NCBI RefSeq assembly: GCF_000282195.1
Contig: NZ_AKJT01000062.1
Location: forward strand, 47,876-111,875
Length of the DNA: 64,000 bases
Reading direction: 5' to 3'
From: Pseudomonas sp. GM18
GTDB taxonomy: Bacteria; Pseudomonadota; Gammaproteobacteria; Pseudomonadales; Pseudomonadaceae
Made by a program: the position numbers and the translations under genes. Shown one piece after another: positions 33,217 through 42,201 of the stretch. Within the stretch, counting starts at the first letter, position 1; the number at the start of each line of letters is the position of its first letter. The notes beneath the pieces were generated by a model, which was given only the letters and a program-made list of their open reading frames with translations, searched no databases and was not told the origin of the DNA.

Positions 33217-34071
33217 ATGACCAATTCTTTGCAGCCTGCATATGCTCTGGTCCCGGGTGCGAACCTGGAGGCCTATGTGCACACGGTGAACAGCATTCCA
33301 TTGCTGACGCCGGAGCAGGAGCGTGAACTGGCCGAGAGTCTCTATTATGAGCAGGATTTGGGGGCGGCTCGGCAGATGGTGCTCGCCCACCTGCGTTTTG
33401 TCGTACACATTGCCCGTAGCTATTCCGGCTACGGCCTGGCCCAGGCTGACCTGATCCAGGAAGGCAACGTCGGCCTGATGAAAGCGGTCAAGCGGTTCAA
33501 CCCGGAAATGGGTGTGCGCCTGGTGTCCTTTGCGGTGCACTGGATCAAGGCGGAAATCCACGAGTTCATCCTGCGCAACTGGCGGATCGTCAAAGTCGCG
33601 ACCACCAAGGCCCAGCGCAAGCTGTTCTTCAACCTGCGCAGCCAGAAGAAGCGTCTGGCCTGGCTGAACAACGAGGAAGTCCATCGTGTGGCGGAAAGCC
33701 TCGGCGTCGAGCCGCGGGAAGTCCGCGAGATGGAAAGTCGCCTGACCGGCCATGACATGGCCTTCGACCCGGCCGCGGAAGCGGACGACGACAGTGCCTT
33801 CCAGTCGCCGGCCAACTATCTGGAAGACCACCGGTACGATCCGGCCCGTCAACTGGAAGACGCCGACTGGAGCGACAACTCCAACCACAACCTGCACGAA
33901 GCGCTGGAAGTGCTGGACGACCGCAGCCGCGACATCCTCTACCAGCGCTGGCTGGCAGAAGAAAAAGCCACGCTGCACGACCTGGCGCTGAAGTACAACG
34001 TGTCGGCCGAGCGTATTCGTCAGCTCGAGAAGAGCGCGATGAACAAGCTCAAATTGTCGATCGCCGCGTAA
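33217..34071 (+). CDS. rpoH: Heat-shock sigma factor RpoH (sigma32)
   Basis: A 284-residue sigma factor. Region 2 (DLIQEGNVGLMKAVKRFNPE), the RpoH box (QRKLFFNLR) and region 4 (ERIRQLEKSAMNKLKL) are clear. The ATG at 33217 follows TCGGAGG; a longer open frame upstream is not homologous. The 113-bp spacer after ftsX allows its own promoters, and rpoH leaders are often thermosensitive, but I did not establish a structure here. Ends at a strong terminator. Confidence 0.97.
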   Translation: MTNSLQPAYALVPGANLEAYVHTVNSIPLLTPEQERELAESLYYEQDLGAARQMVLAHLRFVVHIARSYSGYGLAQADLIQEGNVGLMKAVKRFNPEMGVRLVSFAVHWIKAEIHEFILRNWRIVKVATTKAQRKLFFNLRSQKKRLAWLNNEEVHRVAESLGVEPREVREMESRLTGHDMAFDPAAEADDDSAFQSPANYLEDHRYDPARQLEDADWSDNSNHNLHEALEVLDDRSRDILYQRWLAEEKATLHDLALKYNVSAERIRQLEKSAMNKLKLSIAA

Positions 34072-34089
34072 CCCGCACGAAGGCAATAA

Positions 34090-34123
34090 AAAAACGCCCC
34101 GATCATTCGATCGGGGCGTTTTT
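34090..34123. terminator. Bidirectional terminator after rpoH
   Basis: A 15-bp stem AAAAACGCCCCGATC / GATCGGGGCGTTTTT with a 4-base loop, between convergent rpoH and mtgA. A- and T-runs flank it on the two sides. Confidence 0.92.
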
Positions 34124-34158
34124 GTTTGTGCCCAATATTTGCGGTAACCGAACCCCTT

Positions 34159-34175
34159 GTAGGAGCGAGCGGTGC
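34159..34175. repeat. Solitary REP fragment
   Basis: GTAGGAGCGAGCGGTGC, the head of the GTAGGAGCGAG REP family of pseudomonads, just after the mtgA stop. No inverted partner follows. Confidence 0.6.
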
Positions 34176-34181
34176 ATTAAG

Positions 34182-34904
34182 TCATTGCGACCAAGGCGCC
34201 CGGCGTGAATCGTTGAGGCCGACCAGATAGCTGTCCCCGCCCAACTGATTCATCTGCTGGCGAATCCACCCGGCCCGCCTTGCAACGTAAGAAGTCGGAT
34301 GGCTGGCGCTCCACACTCGCGGGTTCGGCAGTACCGCCGCCAGCAAACTTGCCTGCTGTCGGGACAGCGAACCAGCGCCCACGCCAAAGTGATGCCGGGC
34401 CGCTGCTTCGGCGCCAAACACGCCTTCATCCCACTCGGCACTATTGAGGTACACCTCAAGAATCCGCTGCTTGGGCCAGAACACTTCGATCAACCCGGTA
34501 AACCAGGCTTCCAGGCCTTTACGCAGCCAGCTACGGCCAGACCACAGAAACAGGTTTTTCGACACTTGCTGGCTCAGAGTGCTGGCGCCGCGAATCGAGC
34601 CGCCGCGCTCGTTATGCGCAAACGCCGCCTGAATCGCGCTGAAATCAAAGCCCCAATGCTCGGGAAACTTCTGGTCTTCACCGGCAATCACCGCGACTTT
34701 CAGGTCGTCGGAGATTTCATCCCAGGGTTTCCAGGTGCGTTGTAAGTCAATCGGTTCGCCGTCGAACCAGGATTCGATCTTGCGCTCGACCATCAATGCC
34801 GTTCCCGGTGGCGGCACCACCCGAAACAACAGAACCAGCAAAACGCTGCCGACCGCGAACCAGAGCAGGGCCTTTGTGATACGACGGAAAATTAACTGCA
34901 GCAT
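34182..34904 (-). CDS. mtgA: Monofunctional biosynthetic peptidoglycan transglycosylase
   Basis: A 240-residue glycosyltransferase family 51 enzyme that polymerises lipid II. One N-terminal membrane anchor (LLWFAVGSVLLVLLFRVV) precedes the catalytic motifs AGEDQKFPEHWGFD (catalytic Glu), RGASTLSQQVSKNLFLW and KQRILEVYLN. Size and layout match MtgA. Divergent from the DUF423 gene. Confidence 0.95.
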   Translation of the reverse strand: MLQLIFRRITKALLWFAVGSVLLVLLFRVVPPPGTALMVERKIESWFDGEPIDLQRTWKPWDEISDDLKVAVIAGEDQKFPEHWGFDFSAIQAAFAHNERGGSIRGASTLSQQVSKNLFLWSGRSWLRKGLEAWFTGLIEVFWPKQRILEVYLNSAEWDEGVFGAEAAARHHFGVGAGSLSRQQASLLAAVLPNPRVWSASHPTSYVARRAGWIRQQMNQLGGDSYLVGLNDSRRAPWSQ

Positions 34905-34978
34905 AGAGATGGCTTGGCCGAACCCGTTGAGCCGGCCATTATACAGACCCTGTTGATCGAGTCTGACTGGAGTTCTTC

Positions 34979-35350
34979 ATGCTGCGTGGCTTTCTGATGC
35001 TGGCCGCTTTCTTCGGCTTCACCGGCGTTGCCTTGGGCGCATTCGCCGCCCACGGCCTGAAAAACCGCCTGACGCCTGAGTATTTGGCGATTTTCCACAC
35101 GGGCGTCACTTATCAACTGGTGCATACCCTCGCGTTGCTGGGTGTGGCACTGCTGGCCACGCAGATTCCCGGTCGTCTGATTACTTGGGCCGGTGCGTCG
35201 TTTGCCATCGGCATTCTGTTGTTTTCCGGCAGCCTGTACCTGCTGACGATGACCGGCGTCAGCAAGCTTGGGATCGTCACACCCTTTGGCGGTCTGGCGT
35301 TCCTGGTCGGTTGGTTGTGCCTGGGGCTTGCCGCCTGGCGGTTGAGCTGA
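34979..35350 (+). CDS. DUF423 small membrane protein
   Basis: A 123-residue protein with four hydrophobic segments, of the DUF423/YgdD family. The N-terminus GFTGVALGAFAAHGLK is the family mark. Function unknown; this family lies near mtgA and thiS in pseudomonads. Confidence 0.9.
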   Translation: MLRGFLMLAAFFGFTGVALGAFAAHGLKNRLTPEYLAIFHTGVTYQLVHTLALLGVALLATQIPGRLITWAGASFAIGILLFSGSLYLLTMTGVSKLGIVTPFGGLAFLVGWLCLGLAAWRLS

Positions 35351-35440
35351 CCACGCGGTCCATTTCGTGACGAATGGCTTGGGTCGGCCTGACTGATCGG
35401 GCTAGAATGCCAGCCCCTAAAAATGATGGCGGCATTCGGC

Positions 35441-35641
35441 ATGCGCATTCAGTTGAACGGCGAATCCCTTGAACTGCCCGACGGTGAAACCGTTGCGGCC
35501 CTGCTGACCCGTCTGGAACTGACCGGGCGCCGGGTGGCGGTCGAGCTCAATCTGGATATCGTCCCGCGCAGCCAGCACACAGAAACCACGCTGAACGACG
35601 GTGACTCGGTCGAAGTGGTGCACGCCATCGGCGGCGGCTAG
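35441..35641 (+). CDS. thiS: Sulfur carrier protein ThiS
   Basis: A 66-residue ubiquitin-like protein ending in Gly-Gly, which is adenylated and carries sulfur as a thiocarboxylate for the thiazole of thiamine. The ATG at 35441 is used because the family begins MRIQLNGE; an ATG six codons earlier is less likely. Followed closely by thiG. Confidence 0.95.
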   Translation: MRIQLNGESLELPDGETVAALLTRLELTGRRVAVELNLDIVPRSQHTETTLNDGDSVEVVHAIGGG

Positions 35642-35704
35642 CCGTCTGGCCCGAGCGGCCACAGAATCATTTTGCAAGAACCTCACCCCAACAGAGGATT
35701 TCCC

Positions 35705-36499
35705 ATGAGCATCGTTCGTAGCGACAAGCCCTTCGTCCTGGCCGGTCGTACTTACCAGTCGCGTTTGCTGGTAGGCACCGGCAAGTACCGTGACATGGAA
35801 GAAACCCGCCTGGCCATCGAGGCTTCGGGTGCCGAGATCGTCACCTTCGCCGTGCGCCGGACCAACCTCGGCCAGAACCCGGGCGAACCGAATCTGCTCG
35901 AAGTCCTGTCGCCGGATCGCTACACCTTCCTGCCGAATACCGCCGGTTGCTACGACGCCATCGAAGCCGTGCGCACTTGCCGCCTGGCCCGTGAGCTGCT
36001 CGACGGCCACAACCTGGTGAAGCTGGAAGTGCTGGCGGATCAGAAAACCCTGTTCCCCAATGTGATCGAAACCCTCAAGGCCGCCGAAGTGCTGGTCAAG
36101 GAAGGCTTCGACGTGATGGTGTACACCAGCGATGACCCGATCATTGCCCGTCAACTGGCGGAAATCGGCTGCATCGCGGTCATGCCGCTGGCGGGTCTGA
36201 TCGGCTCGGGCCTGGGGATCTGCAACCCGTACAACCTGCAGATCATCCTTGAAGAAGCGAAAATTCCGGTGCTGGTGGATGCCGGTGTCGGTACTGCCTC
36301 CGACGCCACCATCGCCATGGAGCTGGGCTGTGAGGCGGTGCTGATGAACTCGGCCATTGCCCATGCCCAGCAGCCAATCATGATGGCCGAAGCCATGAAA
36401 CACGCCATCGTGGCAGGTCGTCTGGCCTACCTCGCCGGCCGCATGCCGAAAAAACTCTATGCCAGCGCCTCCTCGCCGCTGGATGGTCTGATCAAGTAA
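35705..36499 (+). CDS. thiG: Thiazole synthase ThiG
   Basis: A 264-residue TIM-barrel enzyme that forms thiazole phosphate from deoxyxylulose 5-phosphate, dehydroglycine and ThiS-thiocarboxylate. The Schiff-base lysine lies in LVKLEVLADQKTLFPN and the phosphate site in VLVDAGVGTASDA. The ATG at 35705 fits the family start. In operon with thiS and probably trmB. No TPP riboswitch is seen in front of thiS. Confidence 0.97.
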   Translation: MSIVRSDKPFVLAGRTYQSRLLVGTGKYRDMEETRLAIEASGAEIVTFAVRRTNLGQNPGEPNLLEVLSPDRYTFLPNTAGCYDAIEAVRTCRLARELLDGHNLVKLEVLADQKTLFPNVIETLKAAEVLVKEGFDVMVYTSDDPIIARQLAEIGCIAVMPLAGLIGSGLGICNPYNLQIILEEAKIPVLVDAGVGTASDATIAMELGCEAVLMNSAIAHAQQPIMMAEAMKHAIVAGRLAYLAGRMPKKLYASASSPLDGLIK

Positions 36500-36508
36500 G
36501 AGCCATTG

Positions 36509-37234
36509 ATGACTGAATCAAACGACACGCCTATCCAGCAGGAAGAAGGCGAAGAGCGCCAACACCGCCGCATCAAGAGTTTTGTGATGCGCGCCGGGCG
36601 CATGACCGAAGGCCAGCAACGCGGTCTGGAGCAGGGCGCTCCGTTGTTCGTACTGCCTTTGGCCGATGCACCGGTGGATTTCGACCAGGTGTTCGGCCGT
36701 TCGGCACCGCGCTCGCTGGAAATCGGTTTCGGCATGGGCCACTCGCTACTGGAAATGGCTGCGGCCTCGCCGGAGCAGGATTTCATTGGCGTCGAGGTTC
36801 ACCGTCCAGGTGTCGGCGCGCTGCTCAATGGCGTGCTGACTCAGAGCCTGACCAACCTGCGTGTCTACGATTGCGATGCGATCGAAGTGCTCAACCGTTG
36901 CATTGCCGACAACAGCCTCGATCGCCTGATGCTGTTTTTCCCGGACCCGTGGCACAAGAGCCGTCACCACAAGCGTCGTATCGTTCAGGCCTCGTTCGCT
37001 GAACTGGTGCGCAGCAAGTTGAAGGTCGGTGGGGTGTTGCACATGGCCACTGACTGGGAACCGTACGCTGAGTACATGCTGGAAGTGATGAACGTCGCCC
37101 CGGGCTATCGCAACCTCGCCGAAGACGGCAAATGCGTGCCGCGCCCGGCCGAACGCCCGATCACCAAGTTCGAACGCCGCGGCGAACGTCTTGGACATGG
37201 GGTGTGGGATCTGAAGTTCGAAAAACAGAACTGA
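36509..37234 (+). CDS. trmB: tRNA (guanine-46-N7)-methyltransferase
   Basis: A 241-residue TrmB with the SAM motif LEIGFGMGHSLLEMA, FIGVEVHRPGVG and the signature FFPDPWHKSRHHKRRIV. The ATG at 36509 is 9 bases after the thiG stop. Followed by a REPIN. Confidence 0.95.
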   Translation: MTESNDTPIQQEEGEERQHRRIKSFVMRAGRMTEGQQRGLEQGAPLFVLPLADAPVDFDQVFGRSAPRSLEIGFGMGHSLLEMAAASPEQDFIGVEVHRPGVGALLNGVLTQSLTNLRVYDCDAIEVLNRCIADNSLDRLMLFFPDPWHKSRHHKRRIVQASFAELVRSKLKVGGVLHMATDWEPYAEYMLEVMNVAPGYRNLAEDGKCVPRPAERPITKFERRGERLGHGVWDLKFEKQN

Positions 37235-37248
37235 CCGACCTGAAGCCC

Positions 37249-37352
37249 GTAGGAGCGAGGCTTGCCCGCGAAGGGGGCGCCGCGGTGTAACTGATACACC
37301 GTGTCATCGTTCTTCGCGGGCAAGTCGGATCGCCGCACCGCTCGCCCCTACA
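37249..37352. repeat. REPIN (paired REP elements)
   Basis: Two REP ends facing each other: GTAGGAGCGAGGCTTGCCCG at the left and the inverse GCGGTGCG-like GAGCGG...CTACAG at the right, with inner arms CTTGCCCGCGAAG / CTTCGCGGGCAAG that pair around a variable centre. Lies between convergent trmB and the DUF3392 gene. Confidence 0.8.
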
Positions 37353-37373
37353 GGATTTTTATTAGGTTCGAAT

Positions 37374-37697
37374 TCAGCGGCGGTCTGCTACGACGCCGAT
37401 CAGCACCAGCACCACCAACAACACCGGCGCCAGGCTGTAGTTGTTGAACTGGCTCAGGCCTTTGATGATCCACGGCGTGGCGTAGATCAGCGCCACGCCG
37501 CTGCCGACCATGCACAGCAGGGCCATCAGCGGGACGCGCAAGGCGCCGGCGATGCTGCCCAGGCGTTGCTCGACCCAGCCCTTGAGGTCGGCGCCAAACA
37601 GCACCAGCAGACAGCCCACCAGTGCCAGAGAGATTTCCGACAAATTGCTACGGCTCCAGCGGGACACGGTGGCGAGCAGGTCGAGTACCAGATCCAT
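37374..37697 (-). CDS. DUF3392 small membrane protein
   Basis: A 107-residue protein with three hydrophobic segments, at about residues 20-40, 50-70 and 85-105, of the DUF3392 family. Function unknown. It is 9 bases downstream of hemW on the same strand and so probably in the hemW-rdgB-metW-metX unit. Confidence 0.85.
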   Translation of the reverse strand: MDLVLDLLATVSRWSRSNLSEISLALVGCLLVLFGADLKGWVEQRLGSIAGALRVPLMALLCMVGSGVALIYATPWIIKGLSQFNNYSLAPVLLVVLVLIGVVADRR

Positions 37698-37706
37698 TCG
37701 ATTTCC

Positions 37707-38909
37707 TTATGTCAGAAAAGTCTGCAGCAAGTCATTGAGAAAGAGTTGTCCGCGCATCGTGGCCGCCAGACGTGACGGTTCGACCTGCAACAAGCCACTT
37801 TGTTCGGCCTCGCGGCGACCTTCGGCAAGGCTTTCCAGTGGCAGCCCGGTGCGCTCCGGATACAACCGCGCTTCGACGCCCTCGGTCAGGCGCAAGGCGT
37901 TCATCAGGAACTCGAACGGCAGTTCTTCGTTGGTCAGCGCCTTCTCGCCAGCCTTGAAGCTTTTGGCCGGATTGAGGTAATCCTTCGGCAGGCGGGTCTT
38001 CCAGGTGCGCACTATGCGCCCGTCCGGATGGCTGAGCTTGCCGTGGGCACCGGCGCCGATGCCGATGAAGTCGCCGAAACTCCAGTAATTGAGGTTATGC
38101 CGCGCCGGACGGCCGGGCTGGGCATAGGCCGAGACTTCGTACTGCGCGTAACCGTGCTCGGCCAACAGCGCCTGACCGGCCTCTTGAATGTCCCACAGGG
38201 CGTCATCTTCCGGTAGCGTCGGCGGCTGGTTCCAGAACACCGTGTTCGGCTCCAGCGTCAGCTGATACCAGGACAGGTGCGTCGGCTTCAGGGCAATGGC
38301 CTGGCGCAGGTCGTTCAGAGCGTCGTCCAGAGACTGACCGGGCAAGCCGTGCATCAGGTCCAGATTGAAGTTGTCGAAGCCGGCCTGACGGGCCATGCCG
38401 GCGGCACGCACGGCTTCGTCGCCGTTGTGAATCCGCCCCAGGGCCTTGAGTTTCTCTTCCTGAAAACTCTGGATACCAATCGACAGGCGATTGATGCCCA
38501 GTGCCCGGTAAGCGCGGAATTTCTCCTGCTCGAACGTTCCGGGATTGGCTTCCAGGGTGATTTCGATGTCGCTGGCGAACGGAATACGTTGCTCGACGCC
38601 CTTGAGCAAACGGCCCAACGCCTCGGCGCTGAACAGGCTCGGCGTGCCACCGCCGAAGAAGATCGAGCTCAGCTCGCGGCCATAGACCGCATGCAGGTCC
38701 TGATCGAGGTCGGCGAGCAAGGCGTCCACGTACTCTTGTTCCGGCAGCACCGGGCTGGCGGTGTGGGAGTTGAAGTCGCAATAAGGGCATTTGCGTACAC
38801 ACCACGGGATGTGGATGTACAGCGCCAGGGGCGGTAGCACTGGCAGGGCCGCCCGAGGCGTTTGCGCGCCGCCGAAGATCAGCGGCGACGCGGATGATTC
38901 AATGGTCAT
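37707..38909 (-). CDS. hemW: Radical SAM heme chaperone HemW
   Basis: A 400-residue radical SAM protein. The cluster motif CVRKCPYCDF (CxxxCxxC) lacks the extra Cys found in true coproporphyrinogen dehydrogenase HemN. FFGGGTPSLF follows. The family binds heme and delivers it to respiratory proteins. Its ATG overlaps the rdgB stop (ATGA), which couples the two genes. Confidence 0.93.
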   Translation of the reverse strand: MTIESSASPLIFGGAQTPRAALPVLPPLALYIHIPWCVRKCPYCDFNSHTASPVLPEQEYVDALLADLDQDLHAVYGRELSSIFFGGGTPSLFSAEALGRLLKGVEQRIPFASDIEITLEANPGTFEQEKFRAYRALGINRLSIGIQSFQEEKLKALGRIHNGDEAVRAAGMARQAGFDNFNLDLMHGLPGQSLDDALNDLRQAIALKPTHLSWYQLTLEPNTVFWNQPPTLPEDDALWDIQEAGQALLAEHGYAQYEVSAYAQPGRPARHNLNYWSFGDFIGIGAGAHGKLSHPDGRIVRTWKTRLPKDYLNPAKSFKAGEKALTNEELPFEFLMNALRLTEGVEARLYPERTGLPLESLAEGRREAEQSGLLQVEPSRLAATMRGQLFLNDLLQTFLT

Positions 38910-39502
38910 TTCAAGCCCAGACGCTGGCGCAGCAGATCCATTGCACGGGCGCGGTGACTGATCTGGTTCTTGTCGCTGGGCTTAAGCTCGGCGCTGGAGC
39001 ACTCGCGTTCCGGCACCCAGAACAGTGGATCGTAGCCAAAGCCGTGTTCACCACTGGCCTGGGTCAGGATGCGCCCATGCCACAGGCCTTCGCAGAGGAT
39101 CGGCAACGGATCGTCGGCATGACGTACCAGCGCCAATACGCAGACGAATTGCGCGCCGCGCTCGGCTTGCGGCACGTCTTTCATGACGTCGAGCAGTTTG
39201 GCGTTGTTCGCCGCATCGCCCTTGCCGTCAGCGTAACGGGCCGAATAGATACCCGGCGCACCGCCGAGGAAATCCACCGCCAGCCCCGAATCGTCGGCCA
39301 ATGCCGGCAGGCCGGAAATGCGCGAGGCATTGCGGGCCTTGAGAATGGCGTTTTCGACGAACGACAGGCCGGTTTCTTCAGGCTCGACGCTGCTGAACTC
39401 GCCGATCGAGCGCAAGTGCACCGACTCGCCGAGCATGGCCTGGAGTTCCTTGAGTTTGCCGGCGTTATGGCTGGCCAGTACGAGTTGCGTGAAATTGATC
39501 AT
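38906..39502 (-). CDS. rdgB: XTP/dITP diphosphatase
   Basis: A 198-residue Ham1/RdgB pyrophosphatase that removes non-canonical purine nucleotides. Motifs: LASHNAGKLKELQAML, ADDSGLAVDFLGGAPGIYSARY, and FGYDPLFWVPE. Overlaps DUF4426 upstream and hemW downstream by 4 bases each. Confidence 0.96.
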   Translation of the reverse strand: MINFTQLVLASHNAGKLKELQAMLGESVHLRSIGEFSSVEPEETGLSFVENAILKARNASRISGLPALADDSGLAVDFLGGAPGIYSARYADGKGDAANNAKLLDVMKDVPQAERGAQFVCVLALVRHADDPLPILCEGLWHGRILTQASGEHGFGYDPLFWVPERECSSAELKPSDKNQISHRARAMDLLRQRLGLK

Positions 39503-39933
39503 TCGCCGGGGAAAAGCTCTTGGTTGAAATTGATGGTGTTGATTTTGTCGCCGGTCTGCACCTTGATTTCAAAGGTGCGGATTTCCTGTTGTGGCACCGG
39601 GTACTGGGCGATGTAGTAGACCGCGCCTGTTTCGGTGATCTGTTTGAACTTCAATGGGACGCTTTGGCTGGTCAGGTCTTTGACCGTCCCGCTGACTTGC
39701 GCCGTTTGCGGTTTGCCGTCCTTGAGTACCGAGACGTTGATCACGCCCTGGTTTTTGCTGCGGATCAGCTCGGCCGCTTTGGCAATGTCCGGTGTCAGGA
39801 AGGTCGAGTTGAAGGTGTTGTAGTGCACCGTCACGTCGCCAAAGGTTTCCTTGCGCTCGCCTTTGATGACATCGGCGGCCATGGCGGTGACGCTCAGGCA
39901 GGCAGTGAGTAAAAACAGCGCTAGACGACCCAT
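39499..39933 (-). CDS. DUF4426 periplasmic protein
   Basis: A 144-residue protein with a signal peptide (LALFLLTACLSVTAMA) and a beta-rich mature part. The DUF4426 family is conserved between metW and rdgB in pseudomonads. Function unknown. Its stop overlaps the rdgB ATG (ATGA). Confidence 0.88.
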   Translation of the reverse strand: MGRLALFLLTACLSVTAMAADVIKGERKETFGDVTVHYNTFNSTFLTPDIAKAAELIRSKNQGVINVSVLKDGKPQTAQVSGTVKDLTSQSVPLKFKQITETGAVYYIAQYPVPQQEIRTFEIKVQTGDKINTINFNQELFPGE

Positions 39934-39959
39934 GATCGTTCTCCTCGAAGTGTCGTGAT

Positions 39960-40580
39960 TCAGACCGCGACCTTGTGGTCCGGCAGACCGGGGCTGCTGA
40001 CGCGATAGATGCCGATCTCACCTAACAGATTAGGCCATAGCTTACTGGCCCACCCGTGTCGATGCTGTTGATCCACGGCAAGTCGATCAATGACCTTGGC
40101 TTCACGTTCGCGACACAGCGCTTCAAAGTCTTCGAAGGTGCAGAAGTGAATGTTTGGCGTGTTGTACCAGGTGTACGGCAGAAACTCCGAAACCGGCATC
40201 CGGCCCTTGCTTGCCAGGTACCAGCGGCAGCGCCAGTGACCGAAGTTGGGGAAGGTGATGATGCACTGGCGACCGACCCGCAGCATTTCGTCGAGGATCT
40301 TGTCCGGGTAATGCACGGCTTGCAGGGCCTGGGTCATGACCACGATGTCGAAGCTGTTGCTGGCAAAGTTGCCCAGGCCCTTGTCCAGGTCCTGCTCGAT
40401 GACGTTGATGCCCTTGGCCACGCACTCGGCAATGTTGTCCGGGTCGTTTTCCAGGCCATAGCCGGTGACCTGCTTGTGGTCGCGCAGCCAGGTCAGCAAC
40501 TCGCCGTCACCGCAGCCGAGGTCGAGCACGCGGCTGCCGGCGGGGATCCATTCCTGGATGATTTCCAGATCGGCTCTCAT
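39960..40580 (-). CDS. metW: Methionine biosynthesis protein MetW
   Basis: A 206-residue SAM-dependent-methyltransferase-like protein with VLDLGCGDGELLTWL and the FPNFGHWRCR signature of MetW. In pseudomonads MetW works with MetX in methionine synthesis. It starts 8 bases after the metX stop, in the same operon. Confidence 0.95.
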   Translation of the reverse strand: MRADLEIIQEWIPAGSRVLDLGCGDGELLTWLRDHKQVTGYGLENDPDNIAECVAKGINVIEQDLDKGLGNFASNSFDIVVMTQALQAVHYPDKILDEMLRVGRQCIITFPNFGHWRCRWYLASKGRMPVSEFLPYTWYNTPNIHFCTFEDFEALCREREAKVIDRLAVDQQHRHGWASKLWPNLLGEIGIYRVSSPGLPDHKVAV

Positions 40581-40587
40581 GTCTTCC

Positions 40588-41727
40588 TCAAAGCGATATA
40601 CGGTTCATGTAATTGCTGAAGGCCTGCAAGTAACGCGGGATCGGAATCAGGAAGGCGTCGTGGCCTTGCGGAGCGTCGATCTCCAGGTAGCAGACGTCTT
40701 TCCTGGCCGCCATCAGCGCGTCCACCAGCTCCCGCGAGCGGGCGGGGGAGAAGCGCCAGTCGGTGGTGAAGGACATCACGCAGAACCTGGCCTTGGCATT
40801 AGCGAAGGTTTTCGCCAGGTCATCGTCGAAGTTCGCCGCCGGGTCGAAGTAATCCAGCGCCTTGGTCATCAGCAGGTAAGTGTTGGCGTCGAAACGTCCG
40901 GAAAACTCCTCGCCCTGATACCGCAGGTAGCTTTCGACCTGGAACTCGACGCTGTGGAAGTCGTAGTTGAGCTTTTCACTCTTCAGGCCGCGACCGAATT
41001 TCTCGCCCATGGAGTCGTCGGACAGGTAAGTGATGTGCCCGACCATCCGCGCCAGCATCAGTCCGCGCTTGGGTATCACGCCCGCTTCCTGGAACGAACC
41101 GCCGTGGAACTCCGGGTCGGTGAGGATCGCTTGGCGTGCGACTTCGTTGAACGCGATGTTCTGTGCCGACAGTTTCGGCGCCGAGGCGATGGCCAGGCAG
41201 TGCCGCACGCGGTCAGGATAAGTGATGGTCCACTGCAAGGCCTGCATGCCACCGAGGCTGCCGCCGATCACCGCCGCCCATTGGCCGATGCCGAGCAGGT
41301 CGGCGAGGCGTGCCTGGCTGTGCACCCAGTCTTCCACGGTCAGTACCGGGAAGTCGGCGCCGAACGGCTTGCCGGTTTCCGGATTGACGCTGCTGGGGCC
41401 GGTGGAACCGTTGCAACCGCCGAGGTTGTTCAGGCTGACCACGAAGAATTTGTTGGTGTCGATCGGCTTGCCGGGGCCGATACAGCTGTCCCACCAACCG
41501 GGTTTGCGGTCGTCGGGGCTGTGGAAGCCGGCGGCGTGATGGTGACCGGACAAGGCGTGGCAGATCAGCACGGCATTGCTCGCCGTGGCGTTCAGCGTGC
41601 CATAGGTTTCATAGATCAGGTCATAAGCTGGCAGCGAACGGCCGCAGGCCAGGGCCAGCGGTTCACTGAAGTGCGCCAGTTGCGGCGTCACCAGACCAAC
41701 AGAATCGGGGGGAAAGGCAGCTGGCAT
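40588..41727 (-). CDS. metX: Homoserine O-succinyltransferase
   Basis: A 379-residue alpha/beta-fold acyltransferase, the first committed step of methionine synthesis. Nucleophile Ser lies in GGSLGGMQAL, oxyanion and substrate residues in LNNLGGCNGSTGPSS, and the catalytic His in PQGHDAFLI. Gammaproteobacterial MetX proteins next to metW mostly use succinyl-CoA, hence the name. The ATG at 41727 gives the usual length; an open frame continuing upstream into the repeat is not coding. Confidence 0.95.
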   Translation of the reverse strand: MPAAFPPDSVGLVTPQLAHFSEPLALACGRSLPAYDLIYETYGTLNATASNAVLICHALSGHHHAAGFHSPDDRKPGWWDSCIGPGKPIDTNKFFVVSLNNLGGCNGSTGPSSVNPETGKPFGADFPVLTVEDWVHSQARLADLLGIGQWAAVIGGSLGGMQALQWTITYPDRVRHCLAIASAPKLSAQNIAFNEVARQAILTDPEFHGGSFQEAGVIPKRGLMLARMVGHITYLSDDSMGEKFGRGLKSEKLNYDFHSVEFQVESYLRYQGEEFSGRFDANTYLLMTKALDYFDPAANFDDDLAKTFANAKARFCVMSFTTDWRFSPARSRELVDALMAARKDVCYLEIDAPQGHDAFLIPIPRYLQAFSNYMNRISL

Positions 41728-41797
41728 CGACCCTGCTCTCATTGAAATGAGGCGTAAGTCTAAAGACCGCTGCCCGTAGCAGCAAGCGACGGCCAAC

Positions 41798-41907
41798 GAT
41801 CGTTCCCACGCTCTGCGTGGGAATGCCGCCATGGACGCTCTGCGTCCGCTTTGGAGGTGACGCGGAGCGTCACGGGATGCATTCCTTTGCTGCGCGTGGG
41901 AACGATC
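41798..41907. repeat. Palindromic intergenic repeat, copy 4
   Basis: Starts GATCGTTCCCACGCTCTGCG and ends CGCGTGGGAACGATC, with the internal variant CATTCCTTTGCTGCGCG. It lies between the DUF167 gene and metX, which point the same way, so it could separate two transcription units. Confidence 0.88.
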
Positions 41908-41909
41908 AG

Positions 41910-42197
41910 CTATCGAACAAGATCCGGCAACTCCGGCAGCTTCTTCGGCGAACAAATCCGCACCCGCTTCTGCCGGTTCAACTCGCCGCTGATCAAGCTC
42001 ACCTGGCTTTTGGAAACCCCGAACGCCTTGGCCAGAAACGCTATCAGATACGCATTGGCCTTGCCCTCGACCGGCGGTGCCGTCAGGCGGATCTTCAGGC
42101 GATCACCGTGCAGCCCGGCGAAATCATCGCTGCGGGCCGCAGGTTGCAGGTGACATTCCAGAATCAGGTCATCACCGTCCCAGCGAAAGTAGCTCAC
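41910..42197 (-). CDS. yggU: DUF167 (YggU) family protein
   Basis: A 95-residue protein with the family marks LQPAARSDDFAGLHGDRLKIRLTAPPVEGKAN (in part) and SLISGELNRQKRVRI. Function unknown. The start is GTG at 42197, a few bases after the yggT stop. It runs from yggT in the proC-yggT-yggU order common in Gammaproteobacteria. Confidence 0.88.
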   Translation of the reverse strand: MSYFRWDGDDLILECHLQPAARSDDFAGLHGDRLKIRLTAPPVEGKANAYLIAFLAKAFGVSKSQVSLISGELNRQKRVRICSPKKLPELPDLVR

Positions 42198-42201
42198 CGG
42201 G

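Noticed and set aside
35351..35440. TPP riboswitch before thiS
   Set aside because: The spacer is only 90 bases and I could not find the conserved riboswitch core.
41728..41955. Longer N-terminus for MetX
   Set aside because: The extension translates the palindromic repeat; the ATG at 41727 gives the expected 379-residue protein.
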